The notes: generated by a model from the sequence alone, not told the origin. 64,000 nucleotides of DNA from JABDIY01 sp963803875 (GCA_963803875.1 CAWDOA010000009.1:1-64000), one strand, 5' to 3'; shown: positions 47,440-56,850, counted from the first letter of the stretch. Numbers and translations are program-made.

Positions 47440-48258
47440 CTAGGCGACGCCGCCGCCCCGTGTCCTCTGGGCGATCAGGGAGATCGCAACCAGAGTGGTG
47501 GAGGCAACGAGCATCACAACACTGACCGCGTTGATGAGCGGCGTAACGCCTCGGCGAATCAGGCCGAAGACAAACACTGGCAGTGTGGTCCAACCTGGTC
47601 CAGCCACGAATTGGGTGATAACGACATCGTCGAGCGACAGCGTAAACGCCAATAGTGCGCCTCCCAGGATGCCCGGCATGATCATCGGCAAGGTCACGAA
47701 GCGGAACGACTGCCATCGGGACGCGTAGAGGTCCATGGCAGCTTCCTCCAGTCGGTTGTCGCTTCCGGCGAGTCGGGCTCGAACGACGACCGATACGAAG
47801 CTGATACTGAACGCGATGTGAGAAAGGGTGATCGTGGCGAAACCCTTCGAGAGGCCTAGCCAACCGGCAACTTGGGAGAAGAACAGCAACATCATCACCG
47901 CCATGGTGACATCGGGAATGATGATCGGCAGATACAGCAGTGCGTCGAAGACCTGCTTGCCTCGAAACGTGAATCGTTCCAGAGCGAGCGCTCCCAGAGT
48001 TCCCAACACGACCGAGACCAGGGTTGAGACAACCGCTATCTGGATAGAGGTCCACACCGCATCCTTTGTTGGCTCGCTGTCGGCGAACTCTCGATACCAA
48101 TCGAGGGTGAACCCTCCCCACACACCGACGTTTCGGTTGGCACTGAAGGAGAAGACCACCAGCAGAAGAATCGGTGCATAGAAGAAGAAGTAGACCAACC
48201 AGGCGTTGGCAGAAAGCAAGAACTTGGTCGCTCCCCGAGGTTCAGTAATCCCGCTCAC
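47440..48258 (-). CDS. potC: Polyamine ABC transporter permease PotC
   Basis: Six helices and the permease signature with an EAA-like loop (EEAAMDLYASRWQSFRFVTLP) that contacts the ATPase, plus TLDWYREFADSEPTKDAV, the PotC/YdcV pattern. It forms the channel with PotB. A 150-base spacer with a repeat element separates it from potB, unlike the tight coupling elsewhere in the operon. Confidence 0.93.
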   Translation of the reverse strand: MSGITEPRGATKFLLSANAWLVYFFFYAPILLLVVFSFSANRNVGVWGGFTLDWYREFADSEPTKDAVWTSIQIAVVSTLVSVVLGTLGALALERFTFRGKQVFDALLYLPIIIPDVTMAVMMLLFFSQVAGWLGLSKGFATITLSHIAFSISFVSVVVRARLAGSDNRLEEAAMDLYASRWQSFRFVTLPMIMPGILGGALLAFTLSLDDVVITQFVAGPGWTTLPVFVFGLIRRGVTPLINAVSVVMLVASTTLVAISLIAQRTRGGGVA

Positions 48259-48265
48259 AACAATC

Positions 48266-48360
48266 CCCTCCGGGGGCCTATCCCTCGCATACAGGCCTTC
48301 CTGTTCGTGAGAACTGGAACCGGTCTTCCGGGTCGCTCCGGAACGGGAGTCGTTTGCTCG
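48266..48360. repeat. Dispersed spacer repeat, single diverged copy
   Basis: Shares CCCTCCGGGGGCCT, GGCCTTCCTGTTCGTG and GGGTCGCTCCGG with the 124-bp unit after ahcY but lacks its middle part. The hairpin is kept as CCGG-TCTT-CCGG. It sits inside the operon between potB and potC. Confidence 0.75.
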
Positions 48361-48409
48361 TACCTCGCAGACGGCCCCACTGCGGTCACGTCGATCCTCT
48401 CGGAGGAAG

Positions 48410-49309
48410 TCATAACGTTTTCCCGCCTTTGCGGAAATAGATCACTGTGGTGGCGAGCATGATTGCCATGAGCACCGTGGAGAGTGCGGCACCAAATGGA
48501 AAGTTACGAGCCGTGAGGAACTGGGTGACGATGTAGCTGCCGAGCAGTGTTGTCTTGGCACCTCCGAGTATCTCCGGCGTCACGTAGGCGCCAAGGCTGG
48601 GAATGAAGACCAGAATCGATCCGGCTATGACCCCTGGAAGCGAAAGTGGAAGCAACACATGGCGGAACGATTGGAATCCGGTTGCGTACAAGTCTCGGCT
48701 TGCTTCGAGAAGCCGGCCATCGATCCGCTCTATTGATGCGTACAGGGGAAGAATCATGAACGGTAAGAATCCGTACACCAGGCCCAGGACGACCGCAGCT
48801 TGGGTGAAGAGCAATCGAGTTGGTCCGATGCCCACCGTTTCAGTTACCCGACTCAGGGGGCCGTCAGTTCCCAGGATCACGTACCAGGCGTAGTTGCGAA
48901 CCAAGAAGTTGGTCCAGAACGGGATCATCACGAACACCAGCATCAGGTTGCGAACCGACATCCCTCGTGTGGCCATGTAGTAGGCGAAAGGGTAAGCCAG
49001 GAGCAGACAGATCACGGTGGTGAGGAGAGCCAGAACGAGTGATCGGGTTAGAACCTGTCGGACGAGCCCATCGCCCAGCGCTCGATAGGAATCGGTGTTC
49101 CACCCGCTGAGATCGGTGCCGCCGAATCGGTTCCGCGTGGCAAACGAATACACGAGCACGAGTAGGAGAGGAATTGCGAAGAACACTGTCAGGAACGAGA
49201 ACGCAGGCAACGCCATGAGGAAACCGCGTCGTTTCTCGTGGCGCTGGTTGGCCGCTTCGAACTCTGGCGTCGCAGCCACGACGTCGGGCGGTGTCTCAAT
49301 CATCGTCAT
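48410..49309 (-). CDS. potB: Polyamine ABC transporter permease PotB
   Basis: The 299-residue product has six helices: PAFSFLTVFFAIPLLLVLVY, LVLALLTTVICLLLAYPFAY, and the EAA loop LLEASRDLYATGFQSFRHVL-like segment, then GSILVFIPSLGAYVTPEILG, typical of PotB. ATG 49309 overlaps the stop of potA (TGATG), so translation is coupled; an upstream start at 49348 would lie inside potA. Confidence 0.93.
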   Translation of the reverse strand: MTMIETPPDVVAATPEFEAANQRHEKRRGFLMALPAFSFLTVFFAIPLLLVLVYSFATRNRFGGTDLSGWNTDSYRALGDGLVRQVLTRSLVLALLTTVICLLLAYPFAYYMATRGMSVRNLMLVFVMIPFWTNFLVRNYAWYVILGTDGPLSRVTETVGIGPTRLLFTQAAVVLGLVYGFLPFMILPLYASIERIDGRLLEASRDLYATGFQSFRHVLLPLSLPGVIAGSILVFIPSLGAYVTPEILGGAKTTLLGSYIVTQFLTARNFPFGAALSTVLMAIMLATTVIYFRKGGKTL

Positions 49310-50388
49310 CAGTCGGGCACCACCCAGTCGGCGGTTCGATCCCACCACACCGCAACGTCGTCACCAGGACCGAACCGAAGGTCAGCGGCGACGGTCTCTG
49401 ATCGAATCTCGAGGGTCATCCAATCAACCTTCACCTGGTAGAGCAGGCTGTGGCCGAGGTAGCTGAGAGTTGACACCACTCCGTCGAGACTGGTGCCGAG
49501 GTCCTCAGGAGGAACATCGGCACGCAATCCGATGCGAATTGATTCGGGTCGAAGGCTCATGGCCACTTTCGTACCGATTGGGTGGGGATTCGGACACACC
49601 AGCTTGCTGCCGTTGGCGAGGACGATCATGTCGTTGTCGGCAACCGTGGCATCGAGCAGATTTGTCTGGCCGATGAAGTCTGCCACGAAGCGATTGGCGG
49701 GACGTTCGTAGAGTTCGTCGGCGGTTCCCACTTGGAGCAGCTCGCCGTCGTGCATCACTGCGATGCGGTCGCTCATCGTGAGCGCCTCTTCCTGGTCGTG
49801 GGTGACGAAGACAAAACTGACGCCCAGCTCGCGCTGGAGTGTTTTCAGTTCCACCTGCATTTCTTGGCGAAGTTTGAGATCTAGTGCACCGAGAGGTTCG
49901 TCCAACAACAACACCTTGGGCTGATTTACCAAAGCCCGTGCCAGCGCGACGCGTTGCTGTTGTCCACCCGAGAGCTGCGAAGGCTTCCGTTTTTCCATCC
50001 CGGTGAGCTGAACAAGGTCGATCAACTCCATCGCTTGACGAGATGCGGTTGCTTTCTTCAACCCTCCCATGCGCAATCCGAAGCTCACATTGTCGAGAAC
50101 GTTCATATGGGGGAACAATGCGTAGTTCTGGAAGACCGTGTTCACGGGCCGCTTGTTGGGTGGGAGCGTTCCGACTTCGTCACCGAAGATCTGTAGGCTT
50201 CCCTCGGTCGGGAACTCGAGGCCGGCAATCATTCGAAGGGTTGTTGTTTTGCCACACCCGGAAGGCCCCAGCATGGCGAAGAACTCACCGTCAGCGATGT
50301 CCAGTGAGATGTTGTCGACAGCGGTCACGTCGTCGAAACGTTTCGTTACCGACCTGATCGATACGGCGGGTGTTGATTCTTGAGCCAT
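49309..50388 (-). CDS. potA: Polyamine ABC transporter ATP-binding protein PotA
   Basis: The 359-residue ATPase has Walker A GPSGCGKTT (41-49), the Q-loop TVFQNYALFPHM, the signature LSGGQQQR (139-146), Walker B LLLDEP (160-165) and a C-terminal TOBE domain (FVADFIGQTNLLDATV, AMSLRPESIRIGL). It powers PotBC. The start overlaps by one base the stop of the agmatinase gene. Confidence 0.96.
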   Translation of the reverse strand: MAQESTPAVSIRSVTKRFDDVTAVDNISLDIADGEFFAMLGPSGCGKTTTLRMIAGLEFPTEGSLQIFGDEVGTLPPNKRPVNTVFQNYALFPHMNVLDNVSFGLRMGGLKKATASRQAMELIDLVQLTGMEKRKPSQLSGGQQQRVALARALVNQPKVLLLDEPLGALDLKLRQEMQVELKTLQRELGVSFVFVTHDQEEALTMSDRIAVMHDGELLQVGTADELYERPANRFVADFIGQTNLLDATVADNDMIVLANGSKLVCPNPHPIGTKVAMSLRPESIRIGLRADVPPEDLGTSLDGVVSTLSYLGHSLLYQVKVDWMTLEIRSETVAADLRFGPGDDVAVWWDRTADWVVPD

Positions 50389-51377
50389 CAGATCCGTCCA
50401 TAGGGTCGAGAGTTTGCACCGGCGCGAACCGCCTGAGTGCAGATGAAGTCGTGAGCGATCGTCGCAGCTGCGATTGCGGTTATCTCGCTGATGTCATATG
50501 CCGGCGCAACCTCGACGACGTCCATGCCGACGATGTTCACGTTTGTGAGTCCACGGATTGCGTCGAGGGCTTGGGCGGTGGTGAGACCGCCCGAGACGGG
50601 CGTTCCGGTCCCCGGTGCGAATGCTGGATCGAGACAATCGATGTCGAATGTGAGGTAGGCCGGAGTATCGCCGACGACTTCTCCTACGACGTTGAGAACC
50701 GCTGGTATGCCTTCGCGATGAACCCATGGTGCGCCCAGGATCGTAAAACCGTGGGTTTCGGAGTTCATGGTCCGGATACCGATCTGGACAGAAGTCGCCG
50801 GATTGATTATCCCTTCTCGCAATGCGCGCAGAAACATTGACCCGTGGTCGAGGCGTCCGGGGTCGTCTTCCCATGTGTCGCAATGAGCGTCGAAGTGGAT
50901 GAGTGAAAGCGGCCCGTGCTTCTTGGCATGCGCCCGCAGCAGGGGATAGGTGATGAAGTGATCGCCCCCGAAGGTGACCATCTGGGTGTCCGTGGCCAAG
51001 ATGCTGTCGGCGTGGGCCTCGATGAGCTCGGGGGCATCCTCTGGATGTCCCCAGTCGAGAAAGCAGTCGCCGTAATCCACCACCGCAAGCGTGTCGAAGG
51101 GATCGAATCCCCACGGGTAGGCGTGGAGTTCGGCGAGTCCCACCGACGCTTCCCGAATGCTGCGGGGGCCAAAGCGAGCACCGGGACGATTCGAGGTGCC
51201 CATGTCGAAACAGATGCCCGAGACGGCAATGTCTGCGTGTGTGAGATCACGGGTGTACAGCCGACGCAAGAATGACAGCGCGCCGCCGAAGGTCATGTCG
51301 GTCTTGCGTCCGATCAAACCTTCCCGGCTCGTTGCATCGCCTCGGAAGGCCTGATCGCCCGGAGAATCTTGGCTCAT
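50388..51377 (-). CDS. speB: Agmatinase-like ureohydrolase
   Basis: The 329-residue product has the dimanganese motifs of the arginase/agmatinase family: FGGDHFITYPLLRAH, LIHFDAHCDTW (DAHxD) and FDIDCLDPAFAPGTGTPVSG, with GMDVVEVAPAYD. It probably hydrolyses agmatine to putrescine and urea; guanidinobutyrase or related activity is possible. It lies directly before potA and after the Lrp-type regulator within a polyamine operon, which favours agmatinase. Confidence 0.92.
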   Translation of the reverse strand: MSQDSPGDQAFRGDATSREGLIGRKTDMTFGGALSFLRRLYTRDLTHADIAVSGICFDMGTSNRPGARFGPRSIREASVGLAELHAYPWGFDPFDTLAVVDYGDCFLDWGHPEDAPELIEAHADSILATDTQMVTFGGDHFITYPLLRAHAKKHGPLSLIHFDAHCDTWEDDPGRLDHGSMFLRALREGIINPATSVQIGIRTMNSETHGFTILGAPWVHREGIPAVLNVVGEVVGDTPAYLTFDIDCLDPAFAPGTGTPVSGGLTTAQALDAIRGLTNVNIVGMDVVEVAPAYDISEITAIAAATIAHDFICTQAVRAGANSRPYGRI

Positions 51378-51820
51378 CCCACCCCCCAGTCATATGTCTG
51401 CTTCACGATTCCGAGATAGGGCAACAACTCGACCGATGTCACGTTCGGCATCGAACGAAAGTCGTTGGTGAGATCAACGAAGGTCGCTCGATCTCGGCAT
51501 ACAACTTCGGCGATCAGGTCGAATTGGCCTGCTGTCATCACGACGTAAACGGAGTCGGCGAAGGAAGCCACGTCGTTGGCGACCGACCTAGCATCGGAGT
51601 TCACCTTGAACCCCACCATCGCCTGGGTGGAGAGCCCTAGCTTCACAGGATCGGTCACGGCCACGATGTCGATGACGCCGTCGGTGGTGAGCCGATTGAC
51701 CCGTTGTCGTGCTGCGGCATCGGACAGCCCCACAAGTTTTCCCAACCGGGCGAACGACGTCCGGCCATCAGCCTGGAGGTGCCTGATCAGATTTCGGTCG
51801 ATGTCGTCTATTGAAGGCAT
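51374..51820 (-). CDS. Lrp/AsnC-family transcriptional regulator
   Basis: The 148-residue product has an N-terminal helix-turn-helix (IDRNLIRHLQADGRTSFARL, LVGLSDAAARQRVNRL) and a C-terminal RAM ligand domain (VYVVMTAGQFDLIAEVVCRD). It sits inside the polyamine operon and is the likely regulator of it and of the divergent FAD oxidase gene; the effector may be an amino acid or polyamine. Overlaps the agmatinase start by four bases. Confidence 0.93.
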   Translation of the reverse strand: MPSIDDIDRNLIRHLQADGRTSFARLGKLVGLSDAAARQRVNRLTTDGVIDIVAVTDPVKLGLSTQAMVGFKVNSDARSVANDVASFADSVYVVMTAGQFDLIAEVVCRDRATFVDLTNDFRSMPNVTSVELLPYLGIVKQTYDWGVG

Positions 51821-51824
51821 TCGA

Positions 51825-52514
51825 TCACCCGTGGCGGTTTTCGATGTAGCGCGGATTGTGCCAAATGATCAACGATGCCCAACTGTCGACCGCAGGATCT
51901 GCCATGTAGTTCGCCAATGCGCACGGCGACTCGAATCCGTTGGCGAGCTGGAACGTGAGTGTGGGGTCGTACAGGCGACCTTCGCGCACTTCTGCGATGT
52001 ACTCGTCGGCCGACATCTCGTGCTTGTGGTCGGCGAATCCGGGTATTACCCCGCCGGCGATGATTCCTCGGAGGTTCAGATCTGCACATACTTGCTTCCG
52101 CAGGTCATACAGCTCCTTACCGATTCCGCGACGGCGGTAGGAGGGGCGTACCACGATGTCGGTGCCGTAGTACCAGTCGCCATGGGGATCATCCCCACAC
52201 GCCGTTGGTGCATCGTTGAAGAACGTCTTGAGGTTGTGCTGAGGGCTGTTGAGGTCGAAGTCGGTCCGTAGGCCCAAACCGGCCGCAACCGGCACCCCAC
52301 GGTCGGGCCCGTCAAAGCCGACGTAACTTCCCTCAGGGAACTCGCGAGCCACATCTCGGTATTCCGCCGCGCTATACAGATCCTCGGGAAGCGCTGTAGG
52401 GAATGACAGAACCTCCAATTCCTCCATGGCGTCGGCCATCTCCTCGGTCAGGCGCGTGTACTGAAGTCCTGAGCGGGGCCCCACGGCTACCAGGTCTGCT
52501 GGATGGTCAGTCAT
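51825..52514 (-). CDS. GNAT-family acetyltransferase-like protein
   Basis: The 229-residue product contains the GNAT acetyl-CoA loop VRPSYRRRGIGKELYDLRKQ after strand YYGTDIVV, with flanking strands and a long C-terminal extension (ESPCALANYMADPAVDSWAS). The substrate is unknown; in this operon an N-acylation of a polyamine or an intermediate is a reasonable guess. Overlaps the C45 gene end by eight bases. Confidence 0.78.
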   Translation of the reverse strand: MTDHPADLVAVGPRSGLQYTRLTEEMADAMEELEVLSFPTALPEDLYSAAEYRDVAREFPEGSYVGFDGPDRGVPVAAGLGLRTDFDLNSPQHNLKTFFNDAPTACGDDPHGDWYYGTDIVVRPSYRRRGIGKELYDLRKQVCADLNLRGIIAGGVIPGFADHKHEMSADEYIAEVREGRLYDPTLTFQLANGFESPCALANYMADPAVDSWASLIIWHNPRYIENRHG

Positions 52515-53613
52515 CGAAGCTCACATGCTGATAGCGATTGTCTTCGGGTCGACCCCAGCAGGCCCAGAAGTCTCCCGTGCTCGGCCGCATCACGGCCGCA
52601 CCGCTCGATTCAATGTGGTACGGCGCCGTCGCCCGCTGGCAAATTGCGTCGGGCTCTCGGGTGAGTCCCATTACGCGCTCCACATCGATTGGGCCCTCTC
52701 TCAACAGATCCACGGCGGTCTTCAAACGAGCGTCTGAGCTAGCCAGGAGGCCGCTGTCTTTCGGAGCCTGTACCGCGCCGGTGTCGGGATGGATGGTGTG
52801 ATTGGTGTGGACCAGCGGCGCATCGTGCAAGGTGTCGATCGCCATGACAGAAGGCATTGCCTCCACGTTGTAACCGGACCCGTGGCGGTCGAAGATGAGG
52901 AAGTTGTGCCCACCGGCCAGCTGCGCTCGCTCGAGGGTGGCGAGTGCTTCTTCGGCGGTTGCGGTTTTCAGCATCGCTCGGACAACTGTCGGCCAGGTAA
53001 CACCGGGTTGACCGTCGAGGCAGGTGAGGTTGTTGATTCCCACGCAGACGCCTTCGGAATTCATGCCGATTTGGCCTAGGCACCCCGTGGTGGTGAAGAC
53101 CAACGCGGCCGGTTTGTCGCTGGGCCGGATCCGGAGTAGCAGCACGTAGTCGGTTGCCGTGTCGTGCATGTCCCAGGTCTGTCCGAAGATGCCGGCGTTG
53201 TTCGCCCGCGAGTCCGGAATGATCATTGCAGTGCAGTCGTCTTCGGTGACAGACAGCGGGGCAACGCCTCCGACCTGGGCGCGAACGGTGTCAACAAAAT
53301 CAGTGAACCCGCCGACGACCACAGCCTGAGCGGGCGAGATGCCCGCAGCTGATGCCATGGCGAGCATTTCGGTGTGGAGATCTCGATCGAATTCCTCGTG
53401 CGCTGGGAGCATCGACTCGGCCAGCGCCAACACGTCAGACTCTTTGAGCTGGCCACCGCTCCACAGGCCCGAGCAGACAAGCTCGACTCGTTCGGCGGCA
53501 TATCGCCTGATCTCTTCTGCGTACCGGGCCCCGTGCGCCGAACCGATGTCGGAGGGTGATCCCGCGGCGTCGAGAATGCGAATCGAAGGACGCAGGTTCT
53601 GTCCGGCGGTCAC
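52507..53613 (-). CDS. C45-family (acyl-CoA:6-APA acyltransferase-like) Ntn hydrolase
   Basis: The 368-residue product matches C45 peptidase-like proteins: IGSAHGARYAEEIRRYAAER near the N-terminus and the self-cleavage site EDDCTAM, where Cys127 would become the N-terminal nucleophile, followed by GIFGQTWDMHDTA, NSEGVCVGINNL and a HTNHTIHPD block. The family cleaves or forms amide bonds (isopenicillin N acyltransferase, acyl-amide hydrolases). In this polyamine operon it may hydrolyse an N-acyl- or gamma-glutamyl-polyamine; that is inference. ATGA overlap with the aminotransferase gene. Confidence 0.85.
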   Translation of the reverse strand: MTAGQNLRPSIRILDAAGSPSDIGSAHGARYAEEIRRYAAERVELVCSGLWSGGQLKESDVLALAESMLPAHEEFDRDLHTEMLAMASAAGISPAQAVVVGGFTDFVDTVRAQVGGVAPLSVTEDDCTAMIIPDSRANNAGIFGQTWDMHDTATDYVLLLRIRPSDKPAALVFTTTGCLGQIGMNSEGVCVGINNLTCLDGQPGVTWPTVVRAMLKTATAEEALATLERAQLAGGHNFLIFDRHGSGYNVEAMPSVMAIDTLHDAPLVHTNHTIHPDTGAVQAPKDSGLLASSDARLKTAVDLLREGPIDVERVMGLTREPDAICQRATAPYHIESSGAAVMRPSTGDFWACWGRPEDNRYQHVSFDD

Positions 53614-54839
53614 GACAGCGGATTCTTGGCGATGGCGTCGGCGAGCACATCGACACAGATGTCGATATCTGCATCGGAGATCACCAAGGGTGGGCAGAAT
53701 GCAATGGAGTCACCGATTGGTCGAGCGATCACGCCGTTGTCGAGCATGGTGTCGCGGATGGCGCAGGATCGTTCATAGGTCGTACCCTCGCCAAGACGTC
53801 CAGCCCACACTGCGCCGACGCCGCGAACCTCCGATAGCGCACCGTCGCCGGCCAGAGCGTGTAGCCCCGTAGACAATCGTTTGCCGACGCTGTTGGCACG
53901 TTCTACGAGGCCTTCGTTTTCGATCAAGTTGATATTGGCGATCACCGCAGCCGATCCGCCGGGATGACCGCTATAGGTGTAGCCGTGTCGGAATAGGAAG
54001 TTCGGGTCCGACTCCAATACGTCGGCCACCCCTCGGCTGATCAAGACGCCCCCCACTGGCTGGTAGCCGCTCGTAACGCCCTTGGCGAAGGTGATGAGGT
54101 CGGGCTCGGTGTTGTAGGTCTGACTTGCGAACCATGAGCCGGTTCGCCCGAAACCGGAAATCACCTCGTCGAAGATCAGTAATGCATCGTTTGCATCGCA
54201 CAGCTCGCGCAATCGGCGGAGGTAGTTCTCGGTTGGTGGGAACACACCGCCAGCACCCTGTATCGGTTCGCAGAGTACCGCAGCGACCCGATCACCCGAT
54301 TCGGCGAAAAGGCGGGCTGCACTTTCGATGTCATCGGGGTCGATCTCCACCACATGAGGCAAGAGGTCGCCCCAGTTCTCCCGGTTTGGTGCGATCCCCT
54401 GGAGAGAGGTTCCACCGAGATTCACACCGTGATAGCCGCGAGTCCGACGGGCGATGATCTGTCGGTCCGGTTCTCCCTTCAACTGCGGTATGAGTCGGGC
54501 GATCTTGAGAGCGGTGTCGATCGACTCTGATCCCGAGCAACACAAGAACACCCGTGGATCTTCGAACGGGGAGACCTCGGCGATTCGATCTGCTGCCTGC
54601 TCAGCGATCTCCAGCGTGAACGGCGCAAATGAGTTGTAGGTGGCGAGCGTGTTCATCTGCTCGTGCACGGCTTCGATGATTTCGGAGCGGTTGTGACCTA
54701 CCTGGCAATACCACAGACTGCCGAGACCGTCGATGTACTCGCGACCCTTGGTGTCGAACACCCGAACTCCTTCGGCTCTAACCAGAATTCGTTCGCTGGC
54801 AACGGCTGGCTTGCCGAAGGGCTGCAAGAACGCTGTCAT
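53610..54839 (-). CDS. Class III (omega) aminotransferase
   Basis: The 409-residue PLP enzyme has LGSLWYCQVGHNRSEII, FLCCSGSESIDTALKIARL, RRTRGYHGVNLGGTSLQG, LIFDEVISGFGRTGSWFA and the PLP lysine in LITFAKGVTSGYQPVGGV. Such enzymes transaminate putrescine, GABA, beta-alanine or taurine-pyruvate. First gene of the leftward polyamine operon, so the substrate is probably a polyamine or a polyamine-derived amino acid. Confidence 0.93.
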   Translation of the reverse strand: MTAFLQPFGKPAVASERILVRAEGVRVFDTKGREYIDGLGSLWYCQVGHNRSEIIEAVHEQMNTLATYNSFAPFTLEIAEQAADRIAEVSPFEDPRVFLCCSGSESIDTALKIARLIPQLKGEPDRQIIARRTRGYHGVNLGGTSLQGIAPNRENWGDLLPHVVEIDPDDIESAARLFAESGDRVAAVLCEPIQGAGGVFPPTENYLRRLRELCDANDALLIFDEVISGFGRTGSWFASQTYNTEPDLITFAKGVTSGYQPVGGVLISRGVADVLESDPNFLFRHGYTYSGHPGGSAAVIANINLIENEGLVERANSVGKRLSTGLHALAGDGALSEVRGVGAVWAGRLGEGTTYERSCAIRDTMLDNGVIARPIGDSIAFCPPLVISDADIDICVDVLADAIAKNPLS

Positions 54840-54973
54840 CGTGTCTCCCCGTGAGTTTCTTCGAGAGGGTCAGATCCCCTGAAATCGAAGCCGATACCCC
54901 CATTTGCATCGGATTTCGATGAGTATTGCACGTTCGTCTTGCAGATTCGAGGCAAACGGCTAGTTTTCTGGCG

Positions 54974-56401
54974 ATGCCCGACTCAGGAACAGCTTCTATC
55001 GCCAACGCCATCACCCAACCACTTTGGCTCGACCAACTTGGCTTTGATATCTCGCCTGAGGGTGAAACGGCCAATCACGTCAGACCATCCCTTGCGGGTG
55101 ATACCCAGGTAGACGTGGCCATCGTCGGCGGCGGATTCAGCGGCCTATGGACCGCGTATTACCTGATCAGGAACGATCCGACGCTGCGGATCCAGGTGAT
55201 CGAGCGTCACTTCTGCGGCTACGGCGCATCGGGTCGCAACGGGGGCTGGGCAGTCGGCGAGCTTGCGGGATCGTTGGAGAAGTATGCGAAGCGGTCCTCA
55301 CCCGAAGCGGCCATGCATCAGGCTCGGGCGGTCTTCGATGCCGTCGATGAAATTGGTCGGGTGTCCACTGCGGAAGCTATCGATTGTGGGTTTGCGAAGG
55401 GCGGAACTATTCGGCTCGCCCGGAACACGCCTCAGGCCGAACGCCAGCGGGAGGAGATTGCCCACGAACGGGCGAATGGTTTCACCGAGGACGAGATTCG
55501 TCTGCTCGACGCCGATCAGGCTCGCGCGTATCTCAACGCAAGCCGGGTGGCCAGTGGCATCTATTATCCTCACTCGGCTGCGCTGAATCCGGCCCGATTG
55601 GTTCGGGGCCTGGCTTCGGTCGTGGAGGATGCCGGGGTTTCGATTGCCGAGGGAACAACGGTCAGCGCCATCGATAACGGGTGCGTGCGTACCGAACACG
55701 GCACGGTTCGGGCAGACGTAGTCGTGCAAGCGACCGAGGCGTACACCCGTGACCTCGAGGGGAAGCGCCGAGATCTTCTGCCGGTGTACTCGCTGATGAT
55801 TGCGACCGAGCCGCTCCCGGATTCGGTTTTCGACGAGATCGGGTTGGGTGAGCGGCCGACCTTCGCCGACGATCGCTTCATGGTGATCTATGGCCAACGC
55901 ACCAGCGACAACCGAATTGCCTTCGGGGGTCGGGGGGTGCCCTACCTCTTTGGTTCACAGATCGACCGCAGGGCCGAATTGCATCTGCAATCGCACCGGC
56001 TGATTCAGTCGACCCTGGCCGAGATGTTGCCAGCGGTTGCCGACGCCCGCATCACTCATCGCTGGGGTGGTGTATTGGGCATTCCTCGCGACTGGGTGCC
56101 AGGACTTCGATTTGATCGATCCACTGGGTCGGGTGTGCTCGGCGGCTACGTCGGTGAAGGAGTAGCGGCGGCAAACCTTGCGGGCCGAACCATGGCCGAT
56201 CTTGTTCTAGGGCGGTCAACCGATCGGACCTCGTTGCCCTGGGTCGGGCACCGATCCCGGCGCTGGGAACCGGAGCCATTTCGGTTCCTCGGGGTGCGTA
56301 GCAGCCGCATGATTCTTGCCGCTGCGGACAAGCGGGAAGATACCACCGACAAGCCGGCGACGGCGGCTTTCAAAATCTCGCGCCTTTTGCGAGGTGCATG
56401 A
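54974..56401 (+). CDS. FAD-dependent amine oxidoreductase (DAO family, PuuB-like)
   Basis: About 475 residues. The FAD motif VDVAIVGGGFSGLWTAY (GGGFSG at 52-57), then HFCGYGASGRNGGWAVGELA, the pattern seen in gamma-glutamylputrescine oxidase (PuuB/OrdL), and C-terminal RITHRWGGVLGIPRDWVPGL with GVLGGYVGEGVAAANLAGRT. It would oxidise a primary or secondary amine to aldehyde with H2O2 production. It is divergent from the polyamine operon (134 bases between starts), supporting a role in polyamine breakdown. ATG 54974 is chosen over a TTG at 54926. Confidence 0.9.
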   Translation: MPDSGTASIANAITQPLWLDQLGFDISPEGETANHVRPSLAGDTQVDVAIVGGGFSGLWTAYYLIRNDPTLRIQVIERHFCGYGASGRNGGWAVGELAGSLEKYAKRSSPEAAMHQARAVFDAVDEIGRVSTAEAIDCGFAKGGTIRLARNTPQAERQREEIAHERANGFTEDEIRLLDADQARAYLNASRVASGIYYPHSAALNPARLVRGLASVVEDAGVSIAEGTTVSAIDNGCVRTEHGTVRADVVVQATEAYTRDLEGKRRDLLPVYSLMIATEPLPDSVFDEIGLGERPTFADDRFMVIYGQRTSDNRIAFGGRGVPYLFGSQIDRRAELHLQSHRLIQSTLAEMLPAVADARITHRWGGVLGIPRDWVPGLRFDRSTGSGVLGGYVGEGVAAANLAGRTMADLVLGRSTDRTSLPWVGHRSRRWEPEPFRFLGVRSSRMILAAADKREDTTDKPATAAFKISRLLRGA

Positions 56402-56850
56402 ACAGCTGCGATCACGAGACAAGAACACCCACCCAGGAGAGTACAGCCACCCCCAGACCTACCGCAGGCGCCAAGGGCCGCCCCGACAGTGCGGTGAGGA
56501 GGCATTGCCCAACCCCCGACGAGTGTGGAGGGCGCCGCAACGATGGCCTAGACAACACAACCGATCATAAGGATGGCTTGAGGCTGGGAGCCCGGACTCG
56601 GCGGGGTGCACTGGGGATGTGGTCCACGATCTTGTATCGGTAGTGCAACATCAGAGTGATACCGAATGCTGACTTGGGGCACAATGCAACTTGTTTCGAT
56701 GCAGACGCAGTGACGCCGATAGGTGATCGGCCCCTACTACCCTGAGGAGCCACGTCAATCCCTCCGGGCGCCGTCGGGCCACGGAGTCCGTCAATCCCTC
56801 CGGGGGCCGTTCAGGTCGCGGAGACTGATCTTTGAAGAGTGCGCCGCTAA
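56402..56850. other. 449-base intergenic region upstream of ftsE
   Basis: No protein-like frame is seen. The right part carries a 36-bp tandem duplication with the CCCTCCGGG motif (see repeat). The region must hold the ftsEX promoter; I cannot define it. Confidence 0.45.
56754..56825. repeat. 36-bp tandem duplication with CCCTCCGGG core
   Basis: Units 56754-56789 and 56790-56825 both start GTCAATCCCTCCGGG and continue similarly to GGAG. It is a short member of the dispersed spacer repeat family, ending 25 bases before the ftsE start. Confidence 0.8.
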
